Positions 19,501 through 28,401 of a DNA stretch of 32,500 nucleotides are shown here, one piece after another. The position numbers were made by a program, and so were the translations under genes. The notes under the pieces are model-generated. The model worked only from the letters and a program-made list of their open reading frames with translations, did no database searches and was not told where the DNA came from. This DNA is from Branchiostoma floridae (taxonomy: Eukaryota > Chordata > Leptocardii > Amphioxiformes > Branchiostomatidae): NCBI RefSeq assembly GCF_000003815.2, contig NW_023365730.1:525624-558123 (forward strand), given 5' to 3'. Numbering within the stretch: position 1 is the stretch's first letter; every line of letters begins with the position of its first letter.

Positions 19501-19715
19501 AAAATTTTGTTTAATCAAGGTGGTTTAATCAATAAGCTTGGCCCGATAAAAGTGCTAACGACATTATTGTATGTAGAGGTCAATCTTAACAAGGTGCTAA
19601 TGAAAATTAAAATTTATGTATGCTTCCAAAATTACAAAATCCCACCAGAGATGCTGTAAAAATAGTAAAAAAATGCATTGTTTTATTCTATTTCAATCCT
19701 TTTGATACATAGGAC

Positions 19716-19726
19716 CAAGCTCCTTG
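19716..19726. mobile_element. Mini insertion, 11 bp, 7-bp flanking repeats
   Basis: CAAGCTCCTTG sits between two perfect copies of ATAGGAC (19709-19715 and 19727-19733). Confidence 0.65.
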
Positions 19727-20228
19727 ATAGGACTTTTCAACTTTGAGTCGTTAGCTTGGATTGTTTTTAATGACATTATGAGGTCTTATTAAGACGATTT
19801 TATCAAGGAGGTTAAAAAAAGGTGATGTTATCAAGGACGTTATCAAGCCACCAATGGCCTTAGTTTGAGAAGCATATTCATTAGAATTTCAAATCGTCCT
19901 GCAGGCCGCTTTTCATTGAGTTCACGATGGGTCAAATACTAAGTAAGATACACATTACACAGTTGCCTCTGTGCAAACTATAGCCGACTAACGGACCCGA
20001 TCGTCAATTTTCCTATTTGGCCGGTTTCAAGTAGTTTAGCAAGGACGAGATTTTTATATAGTCATATGATATTGATGATAAATGCGTCTGTTGGCAGAGG
20101 CTGGGTAGGCGAACATGAAGAAAACGCAAGGACAATAACAAGATAGAAAGGCTGACCAAGGAGGTTGAAAAGAAGGCCGACAAAAATGCCGCAAAATACG
20201 TCCGAAACAGACGAAGCCGAACCTCTGC

Positions 20229-20357
20229 TTTGAGAGTTTGGCCATCGTACATAAAGGAAACTGTATAAAATAGAAATACCGACAATAATGCCTTGTAAAG
20301 TAACACGTCAAAACCAGCTGACACCGAACGTCTGCTTGGAGAGTGAAGTGGTGTATC
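20229..20357. mobile_element. Half of a family B element
   Basis: TATAAAATAGAAATACCGAC and the end ACGTCTGCTTGGAGAGTG match the right half of the element at 11341-11542. Confidence 0.62.
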
Positions 20358-20557
20358 TCCTTGCCTGAAATACCCCACAATTTCAATATTGACCTTGGCG
20401 TGTTCGCAACAACACGCGGAGGAAGTTCTAATTAAACTCCGGCGCCCGACAAGTCTGCTCAGACTCTGCAAAACAGGAAGTGGTCAACAACACGCCATGC
20501 CTGTGGACGGGTAGGATTTCACTGACTTGGCAGAAACACTGAGGGTCGCTTTAGGGC

Positions 20558-20934
20558 AATCTCCAAGCAGATCCGACGGTAGCATAAGACAGTATCAAAA
20601 GCAGACAGAGGAGTGAAACCGACCTAGGTGTGTGTTGGTGTAATACAAAATCTCTCACTGACCCAACAACTGTGGGGCCGGCCCCTAGGAGCGCGATTTT
20701 AGTCAGGCTTAGGAGTCTAGGAGTGTGTTTGTGACTTCCTTCGCGTCTTGTTCAATCATTGAACAAGACGCGAAGGAAGTCACAATCTCCAAGCAGATCT
20801 GACGGTAGCATAATAGTGGAGCCAGCCTAGAAGTCTGTATGTTTCCGATGCCAGTCTGACTCCCGTTGGCCGGCTATTCTCCTTAGCCTGCTTTTATACT
20901 ATCTTTTGGCACCGTAGGATCTGCTTGGAGATTA
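20558..20934. mobile_element. Family A MITE with nested insertion
   Basis: The outer ends are AATCTCCAAGCAGATCCGAC and TAGGATCTGCTTGGAGATTA. A second internal left end (AATCTCCAAGCAGATCTGAC, from 20784) shows one copy inside or fused to another. A perfect 53-bp palindrome lies at 20731-20783. Confidence 0.8.
20731..20783. repeat. Perfect 53-bp palindrome
   Basis: Two exact 26-bp arms (GTGACTTCCTTCGCGTCTTG, then TTCAAT) around a single C. It has no mismatch, so it is probably young. Confidence 0.92.
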
Positions 20935-21301
20935 CCTTGGGGGAGGGTGGGGGGGTGGATTACATTTTGGATGTCTCAATGCAGATGTAAAGACTGCATC
21001 AAAACTTAGTCTCCAAGCAGCTGTGCCAGCTGGACGAAAAAAAAGAATTTGGCCAAGTAGGGACAAATAAGTTGCTATGTGCACATTTGATAAAAGCTTC
21101 TTGGTGTATACAGCTATCCGCCGGCCGATCAAGTCACTCCTAGGCAAATCATTCCTACTTGACTTTTATTCCTCACTCATAAGGTTCAACAAAATTCCAG
21201 TTTGCATTTGTCACATTTACTATATCGTGAATGTCATTAATCTGTCACAGGGCATTGAAACGTAACTACAACACACAAATATTACAGGATTTTTAAGCGT
21301 C

Positions 21302-21307
21302 TTTATT
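21302..21307 (-). terminator. Polyadenylation signal of gene 2
   Basis: The minus strand reads AATAAA about 265 nt after the gene 2 stop codon. The cleavage site would lie near 21285. A second AATAAA on the same strand is at 21165-21170. Confidence 0.7.
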
Positions 21308-21568
21308 CTTGTCTCATAAAAGTCTCGCTTTCCAACGAAACACCACCACTATTCCATTCAACTGCATATATAATTTAGTTAATATATATAACGTTATATA
21401 ACATCCTTGCTTTTTAGTACGATCCCTTATTTTTCCATTAACATCGGATAACCAACGATTACGTATATGTAATGAGGAAAATAATGGCAATGTGTTGATG
21501 TCACCAATTCGTTGTGTAAACGTCATGGCGTCAACGTGTATACGTCATGACACCCTGTGTAGACGTCT

Positions 21569-21768
21569 CTACATATCTGACAGCTCCAACATGTCCGATT
21601 TCCTTGTCTCCTCGCAGCACTGCACGAACTCAGAAGAACACGGGATTCGATAGTCGCTATGGAAACGGCGAACGAACCGCTGGGCCTCATCGGCACATGC
21701 GCGAGATACCCCAGAGCGGCGGCGTCCAGTTCTGCAGCATTTCGACAGGAGGCGCTTCTTGTCTCTGA
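21569..21768 (-). CDS. Gene 2 exon H: anaphylatoxin-like domain and stop
   Basis: Acceptor TTGCAG|TC, phase 1. It has KCCRTGRRRSGVSRAC, then a spacer, IPCSSEFVQCCEE, and ends LELSDM with TAG. The CC..G......C....C....F..CC layout is that of complement C3a and fibulin anaphylatoxin-like domains; in fibulins it is structural, not a released peptide. Confidence 0.85.
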
Positions 21769-24700
21769 CTGCAAGGGCAGAAAGGTCGGTGCGTTCAAAA
21801 TGATTATTTTTGCAAAAAAAATATAGAAAAGAGTAAAGATATTGAGTAGATGGATTAAAAATTAAAAATAAAAACACATTGGCATTAGACGATTTACAGT
21901 TAAACAAATGACATCCTTACATGATTACACAACAGGAAAATAGTTTCATACCTGTTTTGCGGTCTATGTCACCTTTCTTGAATTTCTTCTTTTCGTCTCG
22001 GTTGTCAACTTCTCCTTGTAAAACCTTCTTTTTCACAGTCTTGACTAGAACTTTCTCTTCTTCTTCGTCTTCTGTCTCCTCCTCAGCCTTGTCAATCTCA
22101 ACATCTTCATCTTCCTCCGCAAGAAAAATATATGTAAGAAAACACCGAAAACATGAAGCAGTGTTTATCCGTTATCATGCAAACACAGGTCTACCTATCG
22201 TTGAAAAAAAGACTGTTTGTTAAAGCTCAATTCTCATCATTTATATAAGTAATTTTTCAGGAGATTTAGTCCACGAATTGTAAAATGATAGGAATTCTGG
22301 AAGTAAATTACTTGTTATATAAAAATGCATCTATGAGTCAGGAAGTGACAGGAATACACCACTTTTGCACAATCATTTTTTTTGTCTTGTCCAAGACATA
22401 TATTTGAACTAAAAGAAGAGATTGCAACTTTTGCTATTAGTTGTGATAAGTTAATTTGTTAATAAGCTAATAACTAGGTTAGTAATAGTGATGTAACTAA
22501 CCCAACTCCCTGCTGTTTAGTGCAGAGTTGACGGCGATCGCTCTGCTCTTTGTCTGAGGCGCTAGGGTGGAGATCGCCTCGCCTTCATCTGTTATCTGCA
22601 TAATAAAAACACATTAATTTGCTGCAATCTACAACGTTGTTAGGAAAAATTAGAAAGGCAGCATTTTTGCAAAACGGAACTTTAGTGGCCTTGTGTCAAA
22701 CTAACCGCATACTATACTAAACATTAGGTTAGCCCCAATGTACTTTGTGTGGGTGGGGCTATAAATGGGGGTATCTGAGTGAGTAGCTTGACGTGATGGC
22801 CCCCACCCCCCATATTTTGCCCCTGTTTGGGGCATTTGGTTTGTAGATGTAGATATAGATACGGGTTGTGCAAATAATCGCCTCTGAGGATGACTATGAA
22901 TGCAACGGTTCTGTTGTAGTACGAAGGAATGTCGCTAGGAGAATCCTCAACTTCCAAACTAAGAGATACACAAAAAGAGCAAGAAAAAGATAGGGAGACT
23001 GACCGGGGAGAGGTGGAAGATAGAAGGGGAGGTCCTACAAGAAACCGAGCACATTATAAGCCATGAAAAAGATCCCGATGAGATGAAAAATAAAAGAAAA
23101 AAGCTCATTCATCGACTTTTAAAAATGTCGTGTGACGAAATAACTTGTGACCGCTCTTTACCTGCGGCTCCTCTCTGAAGAGTTTGTTGACCCAGACCCG
23201 GAAGTTCTCCCTGTACGCCTCCAGTTTCTTGCTGTAGTCGTCCTGATGTACTTCCGGGTTAAACAGCGCCTCCTCCTGGTCAAAACACTCGTACCGTTCG
23301 TTTGAGGTTGCTTGGCAACAGGGGTGGTTCGGTTCGCTGGGCAGGGGCTCTCGGATGCAGTAGTCGTCCAACCTGATCGACCAAGCGTAGATTTTAGGCT
23401 AGCAGCGCCCACTAGGAGTTAATAATGGTACTGCAGTTTGTTGTTGAATATGCTAATAACACCCTATGCGAAAAGATTCACACACACGCACACTCTTACA
23501 AACAAACACGCCGAAAACATAAGCTTCAAAGTCAAACAGAGACGTCCAATTGTGATAAATATTATAAGTTCCTTTAATATCGACTCATAATTGTCACTAC
23601 GTTTCTTACCTTTTCCGTCTCAGAGCGTCCAGACACGCCATCCTGCCGGACTCCATGTCCTCGCAGCACCCTATCATCTCTTTCTTCAGCGCCACGGACT
23701 CCGAGTCCGTCCTGTTCCGGAACGGCGCGCACCGGGCCGCTCCCACGGGCTCCTCGGGCACCATCCAGTGCCTGTCCCGCCAACACAGGTGTCGAACCTC
23801 CGGTGGAGTGAAGCGATGAGGCCGTTGCAGCTGTGTGTTCTTCAGGGCGTTGAACGCTTCCCATTTGTCGTAGTAGTTGACCAATTCTTCCGTGTAGTCT
23901 GCTGCATGTGCGAGTCTTTGGTAGCCGTACCGTACTTGGTCAAAGCACGTGTATCGCTCCTCTTCGGTGTACCGGCAACAGGGTTGCCTGATACCGAAAA
24001 CAATGACGTCGATGTGAGGGATCGGTTCCTGACAGACTTCGTCCATCTTAGCCCTACGCAGGAACTCGAAACACATCATGCGATCGAGACCATTATGCTG
24101 ACAACACTGTTGAAGGTTTGCCGTTTGCAGGATGTGACGTTGCGATCGACTTCCGGCCTCCTCCGAGCCACCACCGGAAAATCTCCTACCGAGGTTTTTG
24201 AGGCGGACGTTCCATTCGAGACCTCTACCGCTCTCCTGTGGACGACGCCTTCTGTGCGGAGCAACGTCCCAAAAGTTCGCTTCTTTTTGCAATAATGTCG
24301 CGTTGCAGATTTCTTCGACTGCTGCAAGGTCCATGCCTCTTGGAAGGATCTCGACTGGGCACTTCGGGTTCGGGATCGCAAAAGCCGAAGGCGACGCTTG
24401 CCGATCGTGGCCGAGAATACCCGAATGAAGTTCGAGCGACGGCTTCATAACGATGTCGGGAAATGACGCGTCGGGTCTGATTGGTCGGCGTCCAGCCAAT
24501 GGGTGCCTTTCCAGCATTCTCTCGTCCAATGGGTGCCAGCCGATTTGAAAGGAAGCCCCGTGAGGAACTTTAGGGCGTGATTGTTTCGGTGGAGTTGCGT
24601 CTGGCTGCGGTTGTTTCGGCAATGGCTGCATGGTGATTTCGCTGCTGTCGACGCCTTCAGTGATGAAAACCTCTTTACTTCCGGCTGTTCCCGTTGGCCC

Positions 24701-26655
24701 TTCTGGAGGACAAATGTAAAGAATTAATCAAAATGAAACTGAAAATTAGAATGACTCATAGTTGGCAAAGTTCTTAATTCACCACTAAAGAGCTATGTAA
24801 TAGCCAACGTTTCTATGGAAGGATGATTCTACTCTGAACATATCCTGCCATTTATACTGGAACATCATCTTTCTTATTTCAAAGTGACTATACTTTTGTA
24901 TGCCAATCGTTTGCTAGAAACATAACTGGTGAGGAGAAGTTGAATTTATCCAACAATATTTAGTCTTATTTTGTATCTTTTCATTTTGTTTTGCTATTGT
25001 GTGCTTTTCCTTTTTGTAAAATGAACAAAATAAATTTAAAAAAAACAAACATTATATTTTCAATATGTCTTGTTGTGACCTGGCGTTGCAAAAATGTGCA
25101 ATTAAGGTCTTCATATATCATGTCCTATTATCTTTAACAGACATTGTTAAATCTGTTAGGATTTTGTTTTTTCTATATGATAACTGTTTTTCGACGAGAT
25201 CACATAAAAATAGGCCATAAGATAAAATTAGCGTTTTTAATTACCAACGCCTTTGTAGACGCAGATGGTTTTCGTCAAGAACCCGGATGTGATGGCTTCG
25301 TCCTCCATGTAGTAGGCCACATTGTTCACCCAGACAGTCGCTCTGTATTTAAAAAAATGTCAAAACTTCAGATGAAAAAAAAATCTACATGTATATTCGT
25401 ATGTGCCATTAAACCAAAGTTTATCCTTTTCGGACTCATGACAACGGAAACATGTAGTACATATTCTGTGACTTCTAGCATCTGACCCGTGACTTCATGA
25501 AAACATATGGCGTCTCAACCTGTAAAGTAACTCATTTGGAGGACAATTCAAACCTAAGGAAACTGTTGACAAATTGCCGATGTCATATCACTTTAACAGT
25601 TGCCATAGCGCAAGCTTCTTTGAAAGAAGATATGATCACGAGTAAACGTACGCGTGATCCACATTTCTTTCGGCGCAAACTTAAGTGACCTCACTATGAC
25701 AACAATCATTGCCCCATCAACTGTTGGTTTTGACATTTGAACTACTCACACCGGGTAGAAATTCTTTTCGAAATTCACTTTCACTTTCTCACCTGAGCGT
25801 GACGCATCCGCAGGTGGGCGCCTCCCATCTGAAGGGGATCTTCATCTTCTTATCGTCCATGGCGTTTATCAGGACGTTGCACTTCTTTAGGTCAGTGACC
25901 CCCATGTGGATGGACGACAGGACGCCCTCTGAGCACCCCGTCGCCATGGCTGACGTCACGCTGACGTGGAAGCCCGTGAATGGCTGTGTCCTGTCGTTCG
26001 AACGAAGCGCGACTGTACGAGAAAAAATGGCGTTTATTTTACAGTAATCAGTAGGAAACTATTAGCTTAACCCTTATGTGACTGCCTGTGGCATATATAT
26101 AGCTAGCGAGAAGTTAGGAAAATATGTATTGTTGGTTTGATTTCTTACTTGTGCTGTATAAATACATACAGCCCATGCTACCATACTGACCTAGGGCTAT
26201 GACTAAGAGCAAGCCTCGGTAACTGAGTATATGATACCATTGGTTACAAGACCCATATACAGAGCGTTTACAAGACGCAAGACTTATATGCTAGAAATGT
26301 CTTACATAAATTATACAATGCAATGATCAGATTCATTTTTCATTTTCATCCTAGCATGTGTAATATTTGTGAATAATTGAAAATAACGTTTAATTGTTAT
26401 CAGCCATGATCGCTATTTGATATTGTAGAAGCCATGTATATAAAGTAAAATATTAAGACCGGTCATTCAGTGCATGTCGATGTTTACCTGTGTAGGTTCC
26501 GTTCGGGATGAATCCGTCCACCACGTCAAACAGATCCAGCTCGTACAGCGGCTTCCTGCTGCCCTGCCGGAGCTGGTTCGGGCGCCCCTCGGCACCACCC
26601 GCCACCAGGCCCCGAGGGAGCCGGGCAGGACACACGGGGTCATCCTGGTCCAGGA
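21569..26655 (-). CDS. Gene 2: secreted Reeler + CC-X9-C + anaphylatoxin-like protein, first exon missing
   Basis: Eight minus-strand exons join in frame to a stop: 26655-26488, 26012-25793, 25342-25245, 24702-23610, 23372-23162, 22595-22502, 22110-21952 and 21768-21569. With one nucleotide from the missing signal-peptide exon they give 747 residues and TAG. Domains in visible numbering: Reeler (1-160), Pro/Arg-rich stretch and CC modules (163-597), polar linker (598-628), acidic-then-basic stretch (629-681), anaphylatoxin-like domain (682-747). Sequons are NGT, NAT and NRT, consistent with secretion. Phases match gene 1 through the Reeler exons, so the genes are tandem duplicates. Differences from gene 1: no Arg/Pro/Met repeats, no His-rich exons, and one 1,093-nt exon. 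Partners and function are unknown; extracellular matrix or innate-immune roles are both possible for such domains. Confidence 0.86.
21952..22110 (-). CDS. Gene 2 exon G: acidic then basic segment
   Basis: DEDVEIDKAEEETEDEEEE changes to a Lys-rich half (VKTVKKKV...DEKKKFKKGD). It parallels gene 1 exon 19 in position and phase. The acceptor is uncertain: GGAAG|AT at 22111 or GATGAAG|AT at 22105 both keep the frame. Donor ACAG|GTATGA. Confidence 0.75.
22502..22595 (-). CDS. Gene 2 exon F: polar linker
   Basis: Thirty-one codons, ITDEGEAISTLAPQTKSRAI, ending NSALNSREL. Acceptor TGCAG|ATA, donor TTGG|GTTAGT, phase 0 in and 1 out. It has no recognisable domain. Confidence 0.75.
23162..23372 (-). 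CDS. Gene 2 exon E: HPCC repeat of module II
   Basis: LDDYCIREPLPSEPNHPCC, nine residues, CFDQEE, then DDYSKKLEAYRENFRVWVN. It corresponds to gene 1 exon 13 plus part of exon 14. Phase 2 in, phase 0 out (CAG|GTAAAG). Confidence 0.9.
23610..24702 (-). CDS. Gene 2 exon D: long exon with first CC-X9-C modules
   Basis: A 1,093-nt exon, phase 1 in and phase 2 out (AAAAG|GTAAGA). It begins EGPTGTAGSKEVFITEG, runs through a Pro-rich stretch (QPLPKQPQPDATPP) and an Arg-rich one (HRRRRPQES), then LQQCC-X9-CF, RQPCC-X9-CFDQ, DYTEELVNYYDKW, HLCW, RCAPFRNRT and IGCC-X9-CLDALRRK. It spans what in gene 1 needs several exons, so introns were lost here or gained there. Long open frames on the other strand at this place are shadows. 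Confidence 0.9.
25245..25342 (-). CDS. Gene 2 exon C: end of Reeler domain
   Basis: RATVWVNNVAYYMEDEA, then FLTKTICVYKGV. It is shorter than gene 1 exon 4 because the acidic linker is missing. Phase 2 in, phase 1 out (GTTG|GTAATT). Confidence 0.87.
25793..26012 (-). CDS. Gene 2 exon B: Reeler domain core
   Basis: LRSNDRTQPFTGFHVSVTS, LKKCNVLINA and IPFRWEAPTCGCVTLR align residue by residue with gene 1 exon 3, including the CGC. Phase 1 in, phase 2 out (CTCAG|GTGAGA). Confidence 0.92.
26488..26655 (-). CDS. Gene 2 exon A: N-terminal part of Reeler domain
   Basis: Acceptor TTGTAG|TC, donor ACAG|GTAAAC, phase 1 at both ends. It encodes VLDQDDPVCPARLPRG, then KPLYELDLFDVVDGFIPNGT, parallel to gene 1 exon 2. 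It needs a phase-1 upstream exon for the signal peptide. Confidence 0.87.
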
Positions 26656-27231
26656 CTACAAAATTAGAAGTAACATTTCAGGTACAGATTTCTTAGTCTT
26701 TGAATCCATTAAGTAACGCAAATCGATATACTCCTATATGTTACTTAGATCTATCAATTAACTGATAAAAAATATGATTGACAACAAAAATAAAGAAAAT
26801 CCGATTCAATTCGTAGTATGAGCACATTGCATATTAGTAACAAACGTCATTGCAACCACATACATGTAGTTGTGGTTCGAAACAGCTCAAAAAGAAAAGC
26901 CATGTTTGTTGCTCCTGTAGAGGCTAACTAAGGCTGCTTGCTCAGACAGAAACAGAATAATATTATCACGCTGCAAGGAAACTATTTTCATAAACGATTT
27001 AAAGTTTTAAAGGAAGCCAAAAGGGTCAAGAATTTTTTTTCCATGAGATCAAGATTGAACCAACTTGAAGGATGAAATCACATGTTACAAAATACCATGG
27101 TGATCCATACAGCAATGCTTTTTATTAGAACGCAAGGATATACACAGAAGTCAACGACGTTTTAAAATATGCATGGCATACTTGAGGATTTTAAAGACAC
27201 CAACAGAGTTGATTGTACAGAGTTTATTTGC

Positions 27232-27395
27232 AAAATCATGCCCGAGGGCTAATTGCATATACAGTCTCAAGAACTAAGTAGATAGTGTGATATTCAAAAC
27301 TAGTGTCTAATCAACTAAATGGTACTATGAATACCATCGTCGGGTTTGACTTCTTCTTTGAAGGCAGTCAACATATGAGCGCCGAATCTGAACTC
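27232..27395 (-). mobile_element. 5'-truncated LINE 3' end, copy 4
   Basis: The minus-strand tail CTTCAAAGAAGAAGTCAAAC (frame CLQRRSQTRRW) leads to TTAGCCCTCGGGCATGATTT and TGCAAATAAAC. Only the last part of the coding region remains. Confidence 0.62.
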
Positions 27396-27689
27396 ATTAT
27401 CTTTGAAACATTCCAGAGACCCTAGTTCTGTGGATAGCTCATGCTTTAGAGGAGTTCTGTATACAACACTCCACTGCTGTTTACATGGTCCCGATCCCAG
27501 AGCGTCGCATGGTTGACAGTTTGTGTACTGCTAAGGACGTCTCACATCTGCGCATTGTTGCCTAATCAGCGATTTTTTTGCTGAAATAGCCTTACCAAGT
27601 GCCAAACAAGTTGGTGATACGACCTCTCCGCAGTTTTCAATATTATAGACTCACCCCGGCCTTCGTAAGCGGTTTTGGGTTCAGCGAAA

Positions 27690-27990
27690 AAATGGTAAAT
27701 GATTTGCCCAGGCTGGTAACCAAACCTGCCCCCATTCCACTAGACGGTGATCGCACTGCGCTTTCACTGCGACCTAAATAGGATATGTGTAACCTTCACT
27801 TTCACACTGGGTATATCATACAAAACGTAAAAGTGGAACTGAGAAGACAAGAAAACACAGTGTTATAACATTTTTTTGCATACAATTCATTGAGTGACAT
27901 GTCAAATTTTAGGTCGCAGAGAGAGCGCGGTGAGAGCGCCGTACTAGTGGAGAGGGGTTATAATTACAATGTGTTTGGAAACCTGGCTAA
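27690..27990. repeat. Imperfect inverted repeat
   Basis: CCACTAGACGG...CACTGCGACCTAA (27744-27778) is matched in reverse by TTAGGTCGCAGAGAG...CGTACTAGTGG (27911-27953), with weaker pairing outward. It is a probable decayed MITE. Confidence 0.55.
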
Positions 27991-28401
27991 AGTTTGTCCG
28001 GAGAGCGTCTCTGCGGTAAATTTTCTAATCCCCCGGCCCTTTCGTGCTTTTTAGCTAAGTTGGACCAGTTATTACTAGAACCCTCTAGCATATTCCTTTA
28101 AACAGTTGGGACTGCATTGCTGAATGTCTGCCAACCCGATACAATGGAAGGCCTGTTGACCAAATGTTTTTGTTTTGAGTTAAAGCAAAGAGGGCGAATG
28201 AACCCTTCTGCAAAAGCTTGTAAACATCCTTGACCCGCTTTCCCTATTGGCAATGACACCATATGTCTTATGCCTTCGCACAAGGCTTGTAGTCAACAAC
28301 TTTAAATTTATTTGGTACAAGTACTACGGGCTTGGTAACATACGTCGTGCGAACGTTGTAAAGCTACCCATCTCACCGGAGGTTCCTGAAAGGACGTATA
28401 T

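Larger units (their letters stand above)
14500..21280. other. Intergenic region between gene 2 and gene 1
   Basis: No gene is recognised. It contains repeats of several families, listed separately. The upstream control region of gene 1 should lie near its right-hand side of 14500, but no binding sites can be named with confidence. Confidence 0.7.

Noticed and set aside
20013-20471. 152-codon open frame on the minus strand
   Set aside because: It crosses a family B half element and has no recognisable domain, only low-complexity Leu/Ser/Phe.
23591-24295. 234-codon open frame on the plus strand
   Set aside because: It is the shadow of gene 2 exon D, whose minus-strand frame has spaced cysteine motifs and good splice borders.
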